Shown: positions 35,962 through 45,659, counted from the first letter of the stretch. The stretch: 64,000 nucleotides of DNA from Flavobacterium profundi (GCF_006491645.1 NZ_VDCZ01000001.1:434001-498000), one strand, 5' to 3'. Notes: generated by a model not told the origin, from the letters alone. A program made the numbers and translations.

Positions 35962-36605
35962 TGAATAGAAAATTAAGTAAAGATATTGAAGCGTTCTTGG
36001 ATATGTATCCTATTTTCTTTTTAGTTGAGAAAACAGAAGTTGCACTTACTTTGGATGGTAAAATTGATATAATTGACGTTGATGGAAATTATTGGGGTAG
36101 TTATGATATAAGGATTAAGGTTCCTATCACTAAATATCCCAATACTATTCCTGAGGTTTATGAAATTTCCAAGAAAATAAAACGAGAAAATGACTGGCAT
36201 ATAGCTGCAGACGGAGCTTGTTGTTTGAATATTACTCACCAATTAATACTGTTGAAAAACAAAGGAATTGGTTTGATTTCATTTTATCAAAATAATATCT
36301 ATCCTTTTTTTGCTAATCATCAATATAAACTTAAAACAGGAAGTTATGCAAATGGTGATTATCCTCATGAATTTGATGGGATAAAATATTATTATGCTCA
36401 AGAATTTCATCTTGCAGACACCGAACTCATTATAAAAATTTTAAAATCAATTATTTCAAAAAAAATGCCCAAAAAAGAAGCTGTTTGCATCTGTGGGAAA
36501 TCCAAATTCAAGCATTGCCATTTACCAGTAGTTACCAAATTATTTTTGTTTGGTATGCATCAATTAAAACAAGATTTATTGTTCTTTGAAGCTGATACTA
36601 ATTAA
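35961..36605 (+). CDS. E2-like protein with C-terminal zinc-finger motif, third Pycsar gene
   Basis: The protein has 214 residues. KYPNTIPEVYEI then DWHIAADGACCLNI matches the prokaryotic ubiquitin-conjugating (E2) pattern: P-x-x-xPxV, a His (His80), then the catalytic Cys (Cys87 or Cys88) before LN. The C-terminus CICGKSKFKHCH (Cys176, Cys178, Cys186, His187) is a SEC-C-like zinc motif. In CBASS, E2-containing partners attach the synthase to a target and prime it, so a similar role for the cyclase is inferred. One-base overlap with pycC shows tight coupling. No E1 or JAB protease gene is adjacent. Confidence 0.75.
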   Translation: MNRKLSKDIEAFLDMYPIFFLVEKTEVALTLDGKIDIIDVDGNYWGSYDIRIKVPITKYPNTIPEVYEISKKIKRENDWHIAADGACCLNITHQLILLKNKGIGLISFYQNNIYPFFANHQYKLKTGSYANGDYPHEFDGIKYYYAQEFHLADTELIIKILKSIISKKMPKKEAVCICGKSKFKHCHLPVVTKLFLFGMHQLKQDLLFFEADTN

Positions 36606-36816
36606 AACTATTAGGTTTAAATCTTGATTAATTAAGACCTTGTTTATGTAAGAGATAGAAATAATGATTAAAACTAACTTTAATTAATTTAAAATTTTTT
36701 CTTTTATAGTTTGTTTTTTTTACATGAAATTAGCGAAATGAAGCAAACAAAGAATTGATGCTAGGAATACTTGGACTAGAAGCAATTTTTGTGCAGGTGA
36801 ATGAGATAATTTCATT
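36606..36816. other. Convergent intergenic region
   Basis: This 211-bp AT-rich gap lies between two convergent operons. There is no clear terminator and no other feature is seen. Confidence 0.5.
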
Positions 36817-37632
36817 TTAACTTATTTGATCATTCCATTTTTTTAGTTGGTATAGTGTATTTTTTAAATATTCAACATATTTAGGTAGTTTTTGAATTAT
36901 TGGTTGGACTGAATTATAGTATGTAAGTGGATTAAAGTCAATTTCAGGGTATCTAGCTAAATTGTTATGGTTGTGTGAAATCAAATTCGAATAATAAAGA
37001 ATTAATACGTGAAAGTGTTCAGTCATTGTGTTTATAAAGTGCTGCTTTGTACTTTCTATCAATTCATTTAGTTGATTTTCATCTTTTATAAAATCTTTAA
37101 AATCTTTTCTAGCTTCTTCTACTTTTACTGGATTTGATTTGTAAATTAAATTAAAAAATAAACCCATCTTCTCAATAAGATGCTTTTTAAAATCAATTGG
37201 AAACTCAAAATTAAATTTACTTAATTCTTTAATAATATCTAAAATCTCTTCTAAGATTTCATTTGAATATTCATAAATTTCCTTTCTTTTTGGTAATGAA
37301 TTTAGACCGCTTTCTAAATTATTTGAGTAATCATCTAAATTTTCAGTACCTATCAATTTTTCAAATTCATAATCCTTTAAAAAAGCAATTTCTTTTTGTC
37401 TTTCGTTAGCTGAATCAATAAAAACTTTAAGAGTAAAATGACCTGTGTTATTAGCATCTTTTTCTGACGTATATGTTTTAATCATAAAAGCATAAGCTTT
37501 CAACCCTTTTTCAGAAGCTTGCTGAAAATGGTAGAAAGAATTAGAGAACTTTTCATTTTCAAAAAGAATTTTTGAAACTTCTAAATCCTCAATTGCTAAA
37601 TCAATCCATGTTTGAATGTAATCTTTATTCAT
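36817..37632 (-). CDS. HEPN-domain protein
   Basis: The protein has 271 residues. FYHFQQASEKGLKAYAFM (about 29-46) and a following GHFTLKVF with conserved His are HEPN features. The second half has another helical segment with HFHVLILYY and NNLARYP, like AbiV-type HEPN proteins. HEPN proteins are often RNases or their inhibitors. The start overlaps the end of the large STAND gene by 8 bp, so the two act in one unit and this may be its accessory effector or regulator. Confidence 0.8.
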   Translation of the reverse strand: MNKDYIQTWIDLAIEDLEVSKILFENEKFSNSFYHFQQASEKGLKAYAFMIKTYTSEKDANNTGHFTLKVFIDSANERQKEIAFLKDYEFEKLIGTENLDDYSNNLESGLNSLPKRKEIYEYSNEILEEILDIIKELSKFNFEFPIDFKKHLIEKMGLFFNLIYKSNPVKVEEARKDFKDFIKDENQLNELIESTKQHFINTMTEHFHVLILYYSNLISHNHNNLARYPEIDFNPLTYYNSVQPIIQKLPKYVEYLKNTLYQLKKWNDQIS

Positions 37633-40600
37633 TAGAAAATGTATTGTCGAAATATTTTAAAGATTGTAGTTTATAATTATCATCAAGCCAAATTATGTAT
37701 CTTCTAAATTTTTGAATGTGCTTAACCTTTTTAATTTCATCATTTAAAGGATTTTTTTTAATGAAGTAACTTGTTAACCAAAACAATTTTAAGTTATTAC
37801 TTTTTAAAGTATCAAATAATTTTCTTTTATTTAAAACAACTAATTCTTGTCTATCACCATAGCTAAATTGTTTAGTGTTTACCTCATGATTAAACCCAAT
37901 AATTTCATTATCATCATTTAGATACTTATTATTATCTAACTCAGAAATTTCTAGCAGTTCTCTAATCTTTTTTGAAGGTATAATAATTTCTTTTTCTCCA
38001 TCAACATTATTAGTAATTACCCTTGCTAAGCAATTATAAATCAATTTATTTTCGTAAAATTCAAATTTATTATTCGTTTCATCAATCCAATTCATCCAAA
38101 ACAAATTAGAAGGATTTGTGTAAGTATCAGTACTAGGACTAGCAAAATGGCTAATTGAAATAGATTTTGGATCTTTTATTATTTTATTAAAAAAATGCTT
38201 AAAATCGTTTTCAAGAATTAAATAACCAATACATTCTATTGAAGCGTTAACAGTTTTTGACGAATTTGTAAGCGATGTATGTTGATTAATACACAAATAC
38301 TCATTTTTATCTTCCAAATCAAAATCACTATTGCTTAAACTTAACCAATTACTAAAATTAATTTTTGGTTCTTGATTGACAATTTCATTTATTTCATTTT
38401 GAATGTTTTTTAAATTGTTAATTTCAGGTGCTAATTCTTCTTTAATTATCCATGCTGGTGGATTAAAATATTCATCTATTTGTCTTTCAGTCTCAGCAAG
38501 AAAGTCTTCCATAGGATTGTTAATATGAACTATTCTGGAATAATCATCAATCCATTTGAATTCTTTATTTTCTTCATCATATGTATAAGGCAAATAGTCA
38601 GACAAATATCCTTTTAAATAATGTACAGCTAACCATACATACTTCTCTTCGTACGTAAACACTTTGCTTTTGCTTCCATGAGTAGCATCGGTAAATGAGC
38701 TGCCCTTAACTCTATCAAAACCTAGTGATTTTATATACGCAATTGCAGATGACATACCCCAAGTTCTTGAAGATGTACTGCCTTTAAGAACTTTACTATA
38801 TTTGTTATAGAAATCATTAATAAAAGTATTGTCTTTTTCGAATGAATGTGAATTGAATCCTGTTGCTACAGATAAAAAGTCATCATAAGCTTCTTTTATT
38901 ACATACCACGATAAATCGTGTGCTATTGGGTAAAATTCTTCTTTGGGGTTTGCAATATATTTTTTATCAACTTTTAGAATTTTAATATTTTCTTTTTTAT
39001 ACGGTCTTGCTTTCTTAACTTCTTCTTCAGCTAATAAACTGTACTGAAATGCTCTCTCAATAATTGACCTAAAACCATATCTTACAATAATATTTCTATA
39101 TTTATTAGTATCATTAAAAATATTATTTAAGCACCAGAAAGAAATTTCATGAATAGCTTTTTTGTCTTTACATTTAGTTGCCAAACCTAGGGTAATTGAT
39201 GCTAAATCTTCATTAATTTGCGGATCATTAATTAATATCATTAGCTCCAAAAGTTTTTTAAACTGAAAAGGTACTAATAAAGCCCATTTATTTAATTTAA
39301 TTCGAATATTTTCTCTTAATTTTTGATCAACAGTCGTTAAACCCCAAGCATAAATCAATGGAAGTCCATCAAACATATCAGTTTCATCTAAGTCAAAAAT
39401 ATTGTCAAGAATACTAGCAATAGACCATTCATTTAATTCATATTCCCTAACATTTAATTTACTTGAAACTAATCTTTTTTCTGTGCTATCTAGACCTGAC
39501 CAAAATTTATCCCTTTCAAACACTGTTGGAATATTTTTTAGAATATTATGGAGAAACATTGCATTAAACGCACTTTCTTTATCGTAAGAAAGAGGAATAA
39601 TTAAATTCTGTAAAATTTGAAATCTTTTTATGTAATCTTCATTGAAAATTTTTGTTATCCAATTTTTAAATAAACAACTTAAATCATTAGGGGCTAGATA
39701 TAAGGCACTTAATTGGAGTTCGAATATTTCATTTTCAGAAAGTCCAGATGTCAAAAAATTATCAATACCAATAAGCTTTTGACTCTTTACAAAAACATCT
39801 GTGATAATATTTTCTATAATTTTTCGATTTGGAATAAAATCTATGTAAGGATTATCATCATCTAATTCATTTGAAAAAGGTATTTTATTAAAAATAATAT
39901 CTGGTAGACTATCAATTTCTTGATTAATTAAAGAATAACTTATTTTACTTGATACTATATTCTCAAGTATTGATTGATAACTAAAGTTATAGAAACTTTC
40001 TTTTTCCTTTAATATTGAATTTGTTGCTTTCTCTCTTTCGTATTTTATTAATATACCGTTGTTTGATATAAATTCTATTAATAATTCTATTTCATTATTA
40101 TTTAAATATTTTAATTTTTTTTCAATTTCTAAATCATAAATTTGAGTATGACTTACTTCGGAATTGAAATAAAATAAATCTGAAATAATATTTAAAAATT
40201 CTTGAACAGGTTTTATTGATTTAGATTTTTTAGTTTCTAAAGATTCTAAATATTCTCTATTTATTCTTTCAACCTTTAGATTAATTAAATCAGCAATAGC
40301 AGTTTGTACAGTCTCATTACTTTTAATTGTTCTGTTTTTATAATTATCGCAAAATAATTTTAAAGCAAATAAACTGTCTATTTCTTTAATTAATTGATGA
40401 TTTTTAATGTTTATATTATAAACTCTAAAATAATCCTTTGAAACATCCTCAACTTTTACATCTCCTTCTCTTTTTAATCTTAATTCTTTAAATTGTTTAT
40501 TATAAATGGGTAGTTTTTGATTATTGTAAAAATATTCTCTAGCACTAAAAACAAATCTTATTCTTTTGTATTTATTTGATATTTCGATTGCCTCGTTTAT

Positions 40601-41974
40601 TCTGTCAAACCAATTATCCTCATTAAAAACGTCTTCATCTAAGCCATCAATACAAATTAAAACTTTAGTGTTTTCTGCAGTAATTATTTTGTTAGATGAT
40701 AACTGACAATCTTTTCTGTGAGCTAATATTTCTAAAGCATTGAAAATTTCGTTTTTATTCCAATTACTTAGCTCCAATTCTTTAGATAATAATTGTGTCC
40801 AATCTTTAGAATTAGCTTCTTTTGCTTGAATTAATATGGCTGGTGCTGATTTTTTTACGAATTCTTCAACAGCGTAAGCCAAGCCAAGCGTTTTTCCTGT
40901 TCCGGGCTTACCCAAAATTAAACTAGTAGATATTAGAATTAAATCGTTTTCAATTTCTAAATATTTATGAATAATCTCTGAATCAAATTCTCTTAAAGAA
41001 ATTTTTAAATTTTGATAAATAGGTTTCTGAAAATTAGTTGGTCGAATGGCTTCTAGCATTTCAACAGCATCATAAATAGTATTTAAAATTGTTAGTTCCT
41101 CCTCGTCATTAATGTTTAAATTTATTTCAACACCATCTATTAATTTTTTTTCTAATTCTGTTGACCTTTTTATCAAGTCCTCAAGAAAACTATTAATTAT
41201 TTTAAGCTTATTCTTGAATTCATCTGAACTTAAAGTTACATTGATAAACTTGGTAGAAATTCTTAAAGTATAATTTATCTTATTTTTAAGATCTAGTATT
41301 TTAGCAACTATTTTTTTTCTAAACGATAAACTATTAAGCTGTTTATCTATTAAATTTTGAATATCTCCTTTTGTATGTAAGTCACCAACATATCTTTCTT
41401 TTAGCCAATAATTCGTTTTTTGCAAGTCAAATTTATCTTTTAAAAAACTAGAATGAATTACTTCTTTTTCAAACCAATATTTATTTACCCCTTCGTTTTC
41501 TGGTAATTGTAATTCGTTTAAAATAGTCTGCTCAAACCACCAAGTAATCTTTACATTAAGAAAAGATTCTTTTATTTCTTTTTCAAAATTTTTAATTCTA
41601 ACATCTTCGCTATTTTTTGTTGGCTTTTTACCTCTCCCAATCTTGATAGAGCTAACATTGTGAGGAATACAAATGATATATTCTTTAATATTAGGTCTGA
41701 TATCTAATGCCCCAGTTATTGACTTTCTTATTTGCTTAATTTCATTAGTATCTAATGCTTGTTTAAACCATTTTGACTGGATAGCAATAAAATCACCATT
41801 GGATAATTTCCCATATGCTTCTATTCCTCCATCTCCACCAGCACCATTTATTACTTTGAATTCATCAATTGAATTTGGATACTCCCTTGAAAGGTATCTT
41901 TCAAATAATTGATTGCAAAGTGTTTCAAATGAATTTTGATAACTTCCTCCATAAGTATTAAATGAATCCCACAT
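37625..41974 (-). CDS. Avs-like Mrr-nuclease/STAND NTPase
   Basis: The protein has 1449 residues. The N-terminal Mrr-type PD-(D/E)XK nuclease shows Glu17, Asp48 in GGDGGIEAYG and Gln66-x-Lys68 in IAIQSKWF. A STAND-like P-loop NTPase has Walker A GKPGTGKT (about 356) and Walker B VLICIDGLDED (about 438). About 900 helical residues follow, the presumed ligand-binding array. This order (nuclease, NTPase, helical sensor) is that of the antiviral STAND (Avs) proteins that recognise phage proteins and then destroy DNA. The sensor domain is not homologous to anything I can name. Confidence 0.85.
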   Translation of the reverse strand: MWDSFNTYGGSYQNSFETLCNQLFERYLSREYPNSIDEFKVINGAGGDGGIEAYGKLSNGDFIAIQSKWFKQALDTNEIKQIRKSITGALDIRPNIKEYIICIPHNVSSIKIGRGKKPTKNSEDVRIKNFEKEIKESFLNVKITWWFEQTILNELQLPENEGVNKYWFEKEVIHSSFLKDKFDLQKTNYWLKERYVGDLHTKGDIQNLIDKQLNSLSFRKKIVAKILDLKNKINYTLRISTKFINVTLSSDEFKNKLKIINSFLEDLIKRSTELEKKLIDGVEINLNINDEEELTILNTIYDAVEMLEAIRPTNFQKPIYQNLKISLREFDSEIIHKYLEIENDLILISTSLILGKPGTGKTLGLAYAVEEFVKKSAPAILIQAKEANSKDWTQLLSKELELSNWNKNEIFNALEILAHRKDCQLSSNKIITAENTKVLICIDGLDEDVFNEDNWFDRINEAIEISNKYKRIRFVFSAREYFYNNQKLPIYNKQFKELRLKREGDVKVEDVSKDYFRVYNINIKNHQLIKEIDSLFALKLFCDNYKNRTIKSNETVQTAIADLINLKVERINREYLESLETKKSKSIKPVQEFLNIISDLFYFNSEVSHTQIYDLEIEKKLKYLNNNEIELLIEFISNNGILIKYEREKATNSILKEKESFYNFSYQSILENIVSSKISYSLINQEIDSLPDIIFNKIPFSNELDDDNPYIDFIPNRKIIENIITDVFVKSQKLIGIDNFLTSGLSENEIFELQLSALYLAPNDLSCLFKNWITKIFNEDYIKRFQILQNLIIPLSYDKESAFNAMFLHNILKNIPTVFERDKFWSGLDSTEKRLVSSKLNVREYELNEWSIASILDNIFDLDETDMFDGLPLIYAWGLTTVDQKLRENIRIKLNKWALLVPFQFKKLLELMILINDPQINEDLASITLGLATKCKDKKAIHEISFWCLNNIFNDTNKYRNIIVRYGFRSIIERAFQYSLLAEEEVKKARPYKKENIKILKVDKKYIANPKEEFYPIAHDLSWYVIKEAYDDFLSVATGFNSHSFEKDNTFINDFYNKYSKVLKGSTSSRTWGMSSAIAYIKSLGFDRVKGSSFTDATHGSKSKVFTYEEKYVWLAVHYLKGYLSDYLPYTYDEENKEFKWIDDYSRIVHINNPMEDFLAETERQIDEYFNPPAWIIKEELAPEINNLKNIQNEINEIVNQEPKINFSNWLSLSNSDFDLEDKNEYLCINQHTSLTNSSKTVNASIECIGYLILENDFKHFFNKIIKDPKSISISHFASPSTDTYTNPSNLFWMNWIDETNNKFEFYENKLIYNCLARVITNNVDGEKEIIIPSKKIRELLEISELDNNKYLNDDNEIIGFNHEVNTKQFSYGDRQELVVLNKRKLFDTLKSNNLKLFWLTSYFIKKNPLNDEIKKVKHIQKFRRYIIWLDDNYKLQSLKYFDNTFSNE

Positions 41975-42053
41975 ATTTTTTTATTAAACCGATTAATTGA
42001 ATTTAAGTTTTAAATTAAATAAAAAAAGCCTATGCATGTTTACAATATTTATA

Positions 42054-43301
42054 TTAATAGTAAAACGCTTTTTCCATCAATTCCTGTTCGCTTCTGGAAA
42101 TTCCGATTTCATTTGCCATTGTTTTCCATTTGGTTGTAACTCCTAAGACTTGCTGGATAATTTCTTCCATTTGATTATTGTTTAAACGGAAATATTCACC
42201 TACACTTTTTGCTAAATCGAAATCCAATTCATTGTTATCAGTATCAATATTTAAGGCTAAGCCGTCTTTGTCTATGGAAGGATTGAGGTCATAAGCCGGA
42301 GATAAAATCCAACCTTCTTTGGTTAGTATAAATCCGTGATTTCTTAAATGGTCATCGGTGTTAGAAATGGCTATGTTAAAAATTATTCTTCGCCATAGTT
42401 GGTGTAGATTAGCTTCTATGTTTGCTCCGTGATTACTGATGAATTCTGCAATATCTAAGTAGCTTGCTTGGTTGTCTCGAATAGTGTCTTCATTATTTCC
42501 GGTCATTGTCATTGCGGATGCAAAGTGGATTCGTTCTCCGTTTTCACGGTCGAAACGTTTTGTAAAAAAGGTGTGGTGTTTGCCTAAAATTCTTTCCATA
42601 CGACAAGGTGCCATTTCAATTCCAGCATTAGTTGCCAATTGATACGCTAAAAATTCCCAAGCTGCTTTGTCAATGGTATCTGTTTTGGATGGAAACTTGG
42701 CAATCCAAAGACTTTTATCTGCATCTAGAATATTGGCTTTGGGGCGAGCACCCCCTAATGATGAACCGGGTGCCATCAATACAGTTAGCCATCGATTTAC
42801 TTCTTCATTATCCGTATCATTTTCAAAGATATGTGCTGCGTTCTGCAATTCTCTAATGGACGACCAAGGTGGTGTGGGAGCTGTTTTATTATTGTCTAAG
42901 AAGTCTCCATCTGGATCTGTTTTAAAACGCAATGCTCCCATACGACTTTCATCGTAAACTCCTAACAAATAATCAATGTCGTAGAGTGTTTTAGGCTTTT
43001 CTTTTTTCTCTTTTGCCTTTTGTGCTTCTCTACGTTTCATTAATGTACGTCCCCAAGTATCGGGCATACTGTCGAGAAAAATCCCGAAGTTTTCTTTTTG
43101 ATTTGGATATTGTGGTCCACCATACAATTGTATGTCGGGGTCGAGTAAGAATTGTTGTCCTGATTTGAGCCAGTCCTTATCGTACTCAAAGCTAAATGCT
43201 TTTTTGCCTTTGGCTTGTTGTGCAGACAAAATACCAACTATCTTTGGTTCTTGTATTCCAATCCAATGAGCGTAAACGTATATATCGGTTTTTGTGGACA
43301 T
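42054..43301 (-). CDS. hipA: HipA-family serine/threonine kinase toxin
   Basis: The protein has 415 residues. An N-terminal HipA subdomain precedes the kinase core, with NTDDHLRNHGF (catalytic Asp, about 313) and AYDLNPS (about 335). HipA toxins phosphorylate aminoacyl-tRNA synthetases and induce dormancy. The HipB-like gene lies 104 bp upstream on the same strand. Full length. Confidence 0.93.
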   Translation of the reverse strand: MSTKTDIYVYAHWIGIQEPKIVGILSAQQAKGKKAFSFEYDKDWLKSGQQFLLDPDIQLYGGPQYPNQKENFGIFLDSMPDTWGRTLMKRREAQKAKEKKEKPKTLYDIDYLLGVYDESRMGALRFKTDPDGDFLDNNKTAPTPPWSSIRELQNAAHIFENDTDNEEVNRWLTVLMAPGSSLGGARPKANILDADKSLWIAKFPSKTDTIDKAAWEFLAYQLATNAGIEMAPCRMERILGKHHTFFTKRFDRENGERIHFASAMTMTGNNEDTIRDNQASYLDIAEFISNHGANIEANLHQLWRRIIFNIAISNTDDHLRNHGFILTKEGWILSPAYDLNPSIDKDGLALNIDTDNNELDFDLAKSVGEYFRLNNNQMEEIIQQVLGVTTKWKTMANEIGISRSEQELMEKAFYY

Positions 43302-43330
43302 TTTAGACGGTTGTATTTTTTAATTTAAAA

Positions 43331-43388
43331 GGTTCTCGATACAATTTTCACTCCATTGCATTGCGTGAAAATCACTCGAACTGACGTT
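43331..43388. repeat. Dispersed intergenic hairpin repeat between hipB and hipA
   Basis: GATTTTCACG and GTGAAAAT arms inside GTTCTCGA...TCGAACTGAC flanks match a type of intergenic repeat I recall from flavobacterial genomes. It lies in the transcript between the antitoxin and toxin genes, where a hairpin could lower toxin expression. Confidence 0.5.
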
Positions 43389-43405
43389 TTATTTATATCT
43401 TATAG

Positions 43406-43702
43406 TTATTTTAAAAGTTCTAGGTCTTGGAGTTTTCTTCCCAGTTCATCGTCTGCAGCTAGTTTTAGAAAATCATCCTGTAGGCCTAACACTCGTAGTA
43501 CATTGAAATAGGCACCCATAGCCACACTTGGGCTTCCTTGCTCAATTAGGTGTAAAGTTGACCTCGCAATATCAGCTCTTTCCGCCACTTGAATCATCGT
43601 AAGTTTTCGCCTTTTACGAGCCATCTTTACATTTTCTCCCATCTGCTCTAATACTTTCTCGTATTTTGGAAAAACAGATTGCTTTTTACTGGTAGTTGCC
43701 AT
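43406..43702 (-). CDS. hipB: HipB-like XRE antitoxin
   Basis: The protein has 98 residues. The HTH_XRE domain (NVKMARKRRKLTMIQVAERA, then STLHLIEQGSPSVAMG) is followed by a short tail, as in HipB. It neutralises HipA and represses the operon. A palindromic operator overlaps its promoter. Confidence 0.92.
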   Translation of the reverse strand: MATTSKKQSVFPKYEKVLEQMGENVKMARKRRKLTMIQVAERADIARSTLHLIEQGSPSVAMGAYFNVLRVLGLQDDFLKLAADDELGRKLQDLELLK

Positions 43703-43707
43703 ATTAA

Positions 43708-43758
43708 ATGTTTGTTATTCTGAACAAATATACTATTTATGTTTGAAATAACAAACAT
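43708..43758 (-). promoter_or_regulatory. hipBA promoter with operator palindrome
   Basis: ATGTTTGTTATT (43708-43719) and AATAACAAACAT (43747-43758) are perfect 12-bp arms. On the minus strand TTTG (43752-43755), 19 bp, then TATATTTG (43725-43732) form a consensus promoter between the arms. This fits HipB autorepression. Confidence 0.8.
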
Positions 43759-43780
43759 AGATGTTTTTTAGTTGTGGTAT

Positions 43781-44299
43781 AACTTTGGCAAAAAAACCTA
43801 CTTTTTGCCAAAATTATATAGCAGATTTCTTTTGTTGTGTATTGTGATATACTTTGTAGTGCAAACGATAAACTAAAATATTGATTAGTAAACTAATGTG
43901 GTTTATTGTGTAAAAATAGGTTTATTATTTTGTTTATGAGGTGTTTACTGTTTAACAATTTTTCCACCCACTTATTCACCCACTTTTAGATGTTAATTTC
44001 TCTTGAATTGAGAATGATTATTTTTTATTATTCAATAAATCAATAGTTTTGCTTTATGACATAAAGCGATTTTAGGTTAATTATCTACCCACCTTTTCTA
44101 CCTACTTTCTTGTTGTCACTACTCTATTTTGTCCCAAGTTTGGTCAAAAATTGGGACAGATATCGAACATTGCGATATGAGATATGGTCTGTGATCATTC
44201 ATAGTTATTTTGTCAGGTTAAACCTGATTATTTTACTGCGAAACATCTTTTTTATCAGTTAAGCTTTGGCAGTAAACAGTATTTTTTGCCAAAGCTTAA
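43781..44299. repeat. Gene-free region with paired hairpins, iteron-like repeats and inverted repeats
   Basis: Two related hairpins bound the region: TTTGGCAAAA/TTTTTGCCAAA near 43785-43812 and TTAAGCTTTGGCA (44259-44271)/TGCCAAAGCTTAA (44287-44299). Between them, four 13-bp direct units CYACCYACYTWTT occur as two pairs (43964-43989 and 44085-44110), and TTGTCCCAA/TTGGGACAG form an inverted repeat (44131-44158). The pattern fits an element end or origin. The right hairpin can also terminate the gene at 44296. Confidence 0.6.
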
Positions 44300-44925
44300 T
44301 TGTATTCAAAGGAATCAATAAAAAACTTTAAATTGTATAATTCAAGTACGCAATCGTCTTCTAAATCTTCTTTTTTTTGTTGGTCTATTTCTATAAAGGA
44401 TAGGTCGTTTGCAAAGGATTTTTCGCCTATTAAATGTTCGATGTGAACGTATAGAGCTTCGCGAAGTCTTGGGTTGTCTTTGTGGACGATGTAGTTTTTG
44501 AGTAACACTTTTATTCCTAAATCGGTTGGTTTGTTTGGGTTCTCTAATGGGATGAAATACATTTCGCTTATTCGTAAAGTTATGCCGTAATATTCTAGTG
44601 GTTTGTCGGTACCGTTTTCGTATTTGGTTAGGTTGGTTTCTGGTTGGAGAAATGCGGTTATTTTCCAACGTTGTACAATTGGTGTATGATGGACTAGTAA
44701 TTCTACTTCTTTGAAGAGATAGGGATTTCCGTTTGCTGTGATAATTAATTCTGCTCCATTTGTTTTGTTTTTGATGAAGAGGTCTAGGTCTTTGTTGTAT
44801 TGATGGAGTATCTCGATTAGTTTGTCGAAATGGGTTTTTAGTTCTTTTTTTGGGATTTCGTTTAGGAGTAGAAAAACGAAGTTGTTTTGTTGGAAGTAGT
44901 TCCAGAAGTTGGTTATTGTTTTCAT
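44296..44925 (-). CDS. Hypothetical protein of a mobile-element gene cluster
   Basis: The protein has 209 residues with mixed alpha/beta content and no motif I can assign. It has no signal peptide or membrane segment. It lies 68 bp downstream of the DnaC-like gene on the same strand and probably belongs to the same decayed element. Confidence 0.7.
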   Translation of the reverse strand: MKTITNFWNYFQQNNFVFLLLNEIPKKELKTHFDKLIEILHQYNKDLDLFIKNKTNGAELIITANGNPYLFKEVELLVHHTPIVQRWKITAFLQPETNLTKYENGTDKPLEYYGITLRISEMYFIPLENPNKPTDLGIKVLLKNYIVHKDNPRLREALYVHIEHLIGEKSFANDLSFIEIDQQKKEDLEDDCVLELYNLKFFIDSFEYN

Positions 44926-44943
44926 TTTGTTACTTTTTGTTGG

Positions 44944-44998
44944 AACGCGGATGAAACGGATTCGCCAATGCGAAACTCGGATTTACACGGATTTTATC
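44944..44998. repeat. CGGATT-type dispersed repeat
   Basis: Repeated CGGAT units (CGCGGATGAAACGGATT, CTCGGATTTACACGGATTT) form a degenerate short direct repeat, of a type also present at 52446-52475 and 61588-61630. Confidence 0.5.
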
Positions 44999-45617
44999 TT
45001 TTGTCTTGTACTGTTTTTTCAAATGCAATTAAATTTACCATCTCACGTAAGCGGGAGCGAACTCGATTACCGTAATGGGTTTCTATTTCTGTGGCTGATA
45101 GGTTTGTGGTGATATGGGTTTTTAGTTTTTTAGAGATGAATAGATCATATCGGCTTAATATAATTTCTGCCATTACATTACACTCGTTTCCAAAATATTT
45201 TAGGTTGTTTTCTGTTCCTAAATCGTCAAAGCAATAGGTTCTTGGTTCGGAGTGGTAGAGTTTGCCGATACTGTATTTGTGGATTATTTGGTAGCCGTCC
45301 TGGATAAATTCAAAGCTGATGTCACGACAGGGTTTTACGTAAAATTTGTGTTCGGTTGCTGTTAGGTATTTCATTAGGTTCATTAATGATGTTTTACCGC
45401 AACCTATTGGTCCAGATAATAATATTCCCTTGTCGAGATTTATTCCGTATTGAAAACATGTTGGTTCATCCTTCAGGAAATAGGCAATGAGTTTGTAAAC
45501 GATTGGGTAATCGGTTTCTATTATTTTGAAATGATTGCCGTATAGTTCAATGCCTTTTTTTTCTAGCCATATTATGACTTCTGAATAGCTATAATGGGAT
45601 TTTATTTCGTTTTCCAT
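44994..45617 (-). CDS. DnaC-like ATPase
   Basis: The protein has about 207 residues. Walker A GPIGCGKTS, then YCFDDLGTE (Walker B) and THITTNLSATEIETHYG with an arginine-rich segment (GNRVRSRLREM) that fit the DnaC/IstB-type helicase-loader AAA+ family. The start was set at the ATG at 45617 (MENEIKSH); a longer frame from 45659 has no extra conserved sequence. It probably loads a helicase for replication of a mobile element. Confidence 0.85.
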   Translation of the reverse strand: MENEIKSHYSYSEVIIWLEKKGIELYGNHFKIIETDYPIVYKLIAYFLKDEPTCFQYGINLDKGILLSGPIGCGKTSLMNLMKYLTATEHKFYVKPCRDISFEFIQDGYQIIHKYSIGKLYHSEPRTYCFDDLGTENNLKYFGNECNVMAEIILSRYDLFISKKLKTHITTNLSATEIETHYGNRVRSRLREMVNLIAFEKTVQDKR

Positions 45618-45659
45618 ATTGTTAGATTTATCCGCGAGGGCTGTAAAGGTTTCACGCAA

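Noticed and set aside
44342..44668. 108-residue Arg/Asn-rich minus-strand frame inside the gene at 44296
   Set aside because: It is an out-of-frame shadow of the longer frame, with odd composition and no own start context.
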